Source: Streptomyces anulatus (lineage in GTDB: Bacteria; Actinomycetota; Actinomycetes; Streptomycetales; Streptomycetaceae). Taken from it: a stretch of DNA of 64,000 nucleotides. A model generated the notes under the pieces. The model was not told the origin of the DNA, made no database searches, and saw only the letters and a program-made list of their open reading frames with translations. The position numbers and the translations under genes are program-made. The stretch is taken from contig NZ_JOEZ01000012.1 of the NCBI RefSeq assembly GCF_000721175.1, positions 62,001 to 126,000 of the forward strand, in the 5' to 3' direction. This document shows positions 61,184 through 64,000 of this stretch, piece after piece; positions within the stretch are counted from its first letter, which is position 1, and each line of letters starts with the position of its first letter.

Positions 61184-62107
61184 GTGACGCGACGCCTGAT
61201 GCTCCTCGACACCGCCTCCCTGTACTTCCGCGCCTACTTCGGGGTGCCCGACTCGGTGCGCGCACCGGACGGGACGCCCGTGAACGCCGTGCGCGGACTC
61301 CTCGACTTCATCGGCCGCCTGGTGCACGACCACCGGCCGGACGACCTGGTCGCCTGCTGGGACAACGACTGGCGCCCGCAGTGGCGGGTCGACCTGATCC
61401 CGACGTACAAGGCACATCGGGTCGCCGAGGAGACGCCCGCCGGACAGACGGACGAGGAGGAGATCCCCGACACGCTGTCCCCGCAGGTCCCGATCATCGA
61501 GGACGTGCTGGCGGCCCTCGGGATCGCCCGCGTCGGCGTCACGCCGTACGAGGCGGACGACATCATCGGCACCCTCACGGCGCGGGCGACCGGTCCGGTG
61601 GACATCGTCACCGGCGACCGCGACCTGTATCAGCTGGTCGACGACGCCCGCCGGGTGCGCGTGCTCTACCCGCTCAAGGGCGTCGGCACGCTCCAGGTGA
61701 CCGACGAGGCGTGGCTGCGCGAGAAGTACGGGGTGGACGGCGCGGGGTACGTCGACCTGGCGCTGCTCCGCGGCGACCCGAGCGACGGACTGCCGGGCGT
61801 CCCCGGCATCGGCGAGAAGACGGCGGCGAAGCTGCTGGACGCGTACGGCGACCTCGACGGCATCATGGCGGCGGTGGACGACCCGAAGGCGAAGCTGACC
61901 CCGTCGCAGCGCAGGCGGCTGGACGAGTCGCGCGCCTATGTGGCGGTCGCGCCGAAGGTGGTCCGGGTGGCCGGGGACGTGCCGATGCCCGACTTCGATC
62001 CGGCGCTGCCGCGCGAGCCGCACGACCCGGCCGCCTTGGAGGCACTGGCGGAGCAGTGGGGCCTGGGCGGAGCACTTCAGCGACTGCTGACCGTCCTTCA
62101 GCACTGA
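61184..62107 (+). CDS. 5'-3' exonuclease / flap endonuclease
   Basis: A 307-residue nuclease of the Pol I N-terminal (FEN) family. The start VTRRLMLLDTASLYFRAYFG holds the first acidic residue and the helical arch region; EADDIIGTLTARA, DIVTGDRDLYQL and LLRGDPSDGLPGVPGIGEKT add the metal ligands and the H3TH domain. It would trim primers or flaps. GTG 61184 is chosen to match the family N-terminus; CATCAT seven bases upstream may serve as -10. A stand-alone nuclease; polA is not nearby. Confidence 0.9.
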   Translation: MTRRLMLLDTASLYFRAYFGVPDSVRAPDGTPVNAVRGLLDFIGRLVHDHRPDDLVACWDNDWRPQWRVDLIPTYKAHRVAEETPAGQTDEEEIPDTLSPQVPIIEDVLAALGIARVGVTPYEADDIIGTLTARATGPVDIVTGDRDLYQLVDDARRVRVLYPLKGVGTLQVTDEAWLREKYGVDGAGYVDLALLRGDPSDGLPGVPGIGEKTAAKLLDAYGDLDGIMAAVDDPKAKLTPSQRRRLDESRAYVAVAPKVVRVAGDVPMPDFDPALPREPHDPAALEALAEQWGLGGALQRLLTVLQH

Positions 62108-62118
62108 GGTGCTAACTT

Positions 62119-62136
62119 ACTTAGGTATACCTAAGT
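62119..62136. promoter_or_regulatory. Iron box (DmdR/IdeR-type operator)
   Basis: ACTTAGGTATACCTAAGT is a perfect 18-bp palindrome containing the TTAGG...CCTAA halves of actinobacterial iron boxes, 28 bp before the siderophore-interacting gene's start. Repression by a DtxR-family iron regulator is inferred. Confidence 0.85.
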
Positions 62137-62164
62137 CTTCAGCATGCGAACCAGGGAGTACCTC

Positions 62165-63016
62165 GTGGCAGAGCGGCCGGCCCGGCAGGGACCCAAGGCC
62201 CAGGGGGCGCAGGTCGTGCGCACCGAGCAGATCACCCCGCACATGGTGCGGGTGGTCCTCGGCGGCGAAGGGCTAGCGGACTTCACCCTCTCCGGCTTCA
62301 CCGACCACTACATCAAGCTGTGCTTCGCACCCGAGGGCGCGGACTACGCCCACCCGTTCGACATGGCCGCCATCCGCGAGGAGTACCCACGCGAGCTGTG
62401 GCCCACCACCCGTACGTACACGGTGCGTTCGTGGGACCCGGCCTCCCGGGAGATGGCCGTCGACTTCGTCGTGCACGGCGACGCGGGCCTCGCGGGACCG
62501 TGGGCGCAGCGGGCCCGGGTGGGCGAGCAGGTGACCTTCCTCGGCCCCGGCGGCGGTTACGGTCCGAAGGCTTCGGCGGACTGGCACCTGCTGGTCGGCG
62601 ACGAGAGCGCGCTCCCGGCGATCGCGGCGGCGCTGGAGCAGATGCCGTCGAGCGCACTGGTGCACGCCTTCGTGGAGGTGTCGGACGCCTCGGAGGAGCA
62701 GAAGACCGAGGCGCCCGACGGGGTGGCCGTGACCTGGCTGCACCGCGGCGACCGGCCGGTCGGCGAGCTGCTGACCGCCGCTGTGAAGGGGCTGGACTTC
62801 CCCGAGGGCGAGGTCCAGGCGTTCGTGCACGGGGAGGCGGGCTTCGTGAAGGAGATCCGCCGGTATCTGCGCGTGGAGCGGCAGATCCCGCTGGCCCAGC
62901 TGTCGATCTCGGGCTACTGGCGCCTCGGCCAGAACGACGACGCCTGGCGCGCCGTGAAGCGCGAGTGGAACGAGCAGGTGGAGCGCGAGCAGGAGAACGG
63001 CACGGCCTCCGCGTAG
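62165..63016 (+). CDS. Siderophore-interacting protein (ViuB-type flavin reductase)
   Basis: A 283-residue cytoplasmic NAD(P)H-dependent FAD protein that reduces ferric siderophores to release iron. The FAD-binding beta-barrel carries RTYTVRSWD, the NAD domain begins LLVGDESALPAIAAALEQ, and the C-terminus has GYWRLGQNDDAWR. GTG 62165 is chosen because AGGGAG lies six bases upstream; ATG 62144 (7 codons longer) has no ribosome-binding site and would start very near the promoter. A perfect iron box lies just upstream, so expression should rise in low iron. Confidence 0.9.
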   Translation: MAERPARQGPKAQGAQVVRTEQITPHMVRVVLGGEGLADFTLSGFTDHYIKLCFAPEGADYAHPFDMAAIREEYPRELWPTTRTYTVRSWDPASREMAVDFVVHGDAGLAGPWAQRARVGEQVTFLGPGGGYGPKASADWHLLVGDESALPAIAAALEQMPSSALVHAFVEVSDASEEQKTEAPDGVAVTWLHRGDRPVGELLTAAVKGLDFPEGEVQAFVHGEAGFVKEIRRYLRVERQIPLAQLSISGYWRLGQNDDAWRAVKREWNEQVEREQENGTASA

Positions 63017-63078
63017 CCCGCCCCGACGACGGCCGCGCCCGGAACATGTACCCCGGGCCGGCCGGCGAGCGGACCATC

Positions 63079-63114
63079 GGACCCCGTCCACCGCAGTCGC
63101 GGCGGGCGGGGTCC
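63079..63114. terminator. Terminator between convergent SIP and MerR genes
   Basis: GGACCCCG (63079-63086) pairs with CGGGGTCC (63107-63114), with partial pairing inside. Confidence 0.55.
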
Positions 63115-63125
63115 GCGCGTCGGCG

Positions 63126-63860
63126 TCAGGCCTCCGGAGCGCCTCCCTCAGGCGGAGCCGGAGCCGCACGGCCGCCCGCCGCCCCTCCCGGGCCGTCCGC
63201 CCGGTCCGCCTCGGCCGGGCCGGAGAGGTGACGCCGGGACTCGAAGCGCCGGAAGGACACGTCGATGTGCGCCAGCCTCCGCAGCGCGCCGAACATCGCC
63301 TCACCGAGGACGGTCCCCACGACGACGCTCTCGACCAGGTCCTCGCGGGCCACCCGCCGCTGCACGTAGTCGAGGTCGGCGCGGGCGACCGGCTCGGCGG
63401 CGTCCGCGTAGACGTCCAGCAGGTCGGTGTATCCGCCGTGCCCGGCCCTGCGCAGCGCGGCGAGCACCTCCGCCAGTGATTCGGCGGCGGGGCTCTGGTC
63501 TTCGGCCTGCCAGCCGCGCCGCCGCAGCAGCTCGGCCACCTCCTCGCGCGCGTCCTCCAGTTCGGGACCCGCCTCCTCCTCGCCGGTCGGCGTGATGCCG
63601 TCCGCCGCGACGCCGAGCACCTTGTGCACCGGCTGGTCCGGATCGTCCATGGCTTCCAGGACCTCGCCGATGGCGGCGAGCGAGAGGCCGCCGACGTCCA
63701 GCAGCGCCCGGATGAGGCGCAGTCTGCGCTCGTGCCCGGGGCCGTAGTGCGCCTGGTTCGGGCTGGTCAACTCCCCTGCGGACAGGAGCCCTTCACGTAG
63801 GTAGTACTTGATCGTCGGTACCGGAACCCCGGACCTGCGACTCAATTCACCGATGCGCAC
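63126..63860 (-). CDS. MerR-family regulator with long C-terminal sensor domain
   Basis: A 244-residue protein with an N-terminal MerR winged helix (IGELSRRSGVPVPTIKYYLR, EGLLSAGELTSPNQAHYGPG) and a dimerisation helix, then about 150 residues of helical sensor region (LVESVVVGTVLGEAMFGALR) and a Pro/Ala/Gly-rich end. The pattern fits MerR regulators of membrane exporters. Start GTG 63860. A cluster of GATAG/CTATC half-sites lies 46-83 bp upstream, and a divergent gene begins at the window edge. Confidence 0.88.
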   Translation of the reverse strand: MRIGELSRRSGVPVPTIKYYLREGLLSAGELTSPNQAHYGPGHERRLRLIRALLDVGGLSLAAIGEVLEAMDDPDQPVHKVLGVAADGITPTGEEEAGPELEDAREEVAELLRRRGWQAEDQSPAAESLAEVLAALRRAGHGGYTDLLDVYADAAEPVARADLDYVQRRVAREDLVESVVVGTVLGEAMFGALRRLAHIDVSFRRFESRRHLSGPAEADRADGPGGAAGGRAAPAPPEGGAPEA

Positions 63861-63905
63861 CGCGTGTTCGTCCTTCCGCCCTTGCCAGACACCGCATCCA
63901 TCATA

Positions 63906-63943
63906 GATAGTCCCCCTATCGGATAGCGGACAGCGCGGCTATC
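63906..63943. promoter_or_regulatory. Cluster of GATAG/CTATC half-sites upstream of the MerR gene
   Basis: GATAG at 63906, CTATC at 63916, GATAG at 63922 and CTATC at 63939 give overlapping inverted repeats, including CTATC-G-GATAG. The cluster lies between the MerR gene and the divergent start at 63978, where a MerR operator is expected. Confidence 0.5.
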
Positions 63944-63977
63944 CATAACGCTCGGACAGCGTCTCAGGGGGTCCCTC

Positions 63978-64000
63978 ATGTCGTCATGGCGTTCCTGGCA
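63978..64000 (+). CDS. Start of a gene cut by the window edge
   Basis: ATG 63978 is preceded by CAGGGGGT nine bases upstream and opens the frame MSSWRSW before the window ends. Divergent from the MerR gene, so a likely regulatory target such as an exporter. Too short to identify. Confidence 0.35.

Overview
The window reads as a high-GC actinomycete chromosome, almost certainly Streptomyces. Evidence: GC-rich codon use with frequent GTG/TTG starts, many leaderless promoters (TANNNT exactly 6 nt before the start codon), an argC-J-B-D-R cluster, a 165-aa cyclophilin, GPP34, DUF5997, DUF1844, SseB, DUF2510 and mycosin-type proteins, and an infC-rpmI-rplT / pheST core. No rRNA, tRNA, CRISPR array or intact insertion sequence was found.

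Layout. 1-4 kb: a 5' part of a secreted glycerophosphodiesterase, a PlsC acyltransferase, and a TetR-DHA2 drug exporter pair. 4.1-8 kb: a rifamycin-resistance island. A palindrome matching the rifamycin-associated element (RAE) stands before a Rox-type rifamycin monooxygenase and a HelR-type RNA-polymerase-protecting helicase. 8-17.7 kb: an aldo/keto reductase, then arginine biosynthesis (argG, argH, an unrelated L,D-transpeptidase-like gene, and the translationally coupled argC-J-B-D with argR), with ARG-box promoters before argG and argC. 17.8-21.2 kb: a decayed ArsR copy and an ArsR / ArsO-like flavoprotein / MFS cassette. 21.5-32.8 kb: housekeeping and small regulators (GPP34, membrane protein, LysR sensor domain without HTH, DUF5997, cyclophilin, serine hydrolase, degenerate histidine phosphatase, MocR regulator with divergent EamA exporter, DUF1918, GH10-like lipoprotein-type hydrolase, 3-hydroxyacyl-CoA dehydrogenase).

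32.8-36.5 kb is an eroded accessory segment: truncated DUF4839, a frameshifted OGG-fold glycosylase, a transposase tail, a toxin remnant overlapping an intact immunity-like gene, and a SnoaL-like gene. 36.5-47.2 kb returns to conserved core: Nudix, a TPR-type regulator, pheT-pheS, an orphan histidine kinase, a SpoU methyltransferase, rplT-rpmI-infC (infC starts with ATC behind an attenuator-like leader), DUF1844. 47.3-57 kb: SseB, a TetR pseudogene, an orphan mycosin with a Pro/Ala-rich membrane partner, a PLP amino-acid deaminase/aldolase, a DUF2510 protein, LysR with a divergent TDT carrier, a BtuF-like protein and an XRE-cupin regulator. 57-64 kb: an osmoprotectant ABC transporter with two tandem substrate-binding domains fused to its permease, a 5'-3' exonuclease, a siderophore-interacting reductase under a perfect iron box, and a MerR regulator.

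The most notable local system is the single RAE-headed rox-helR operon, which would pair drug inactivation with target protection. Family names come from recognising sequence motifs by eye; no database search was run.
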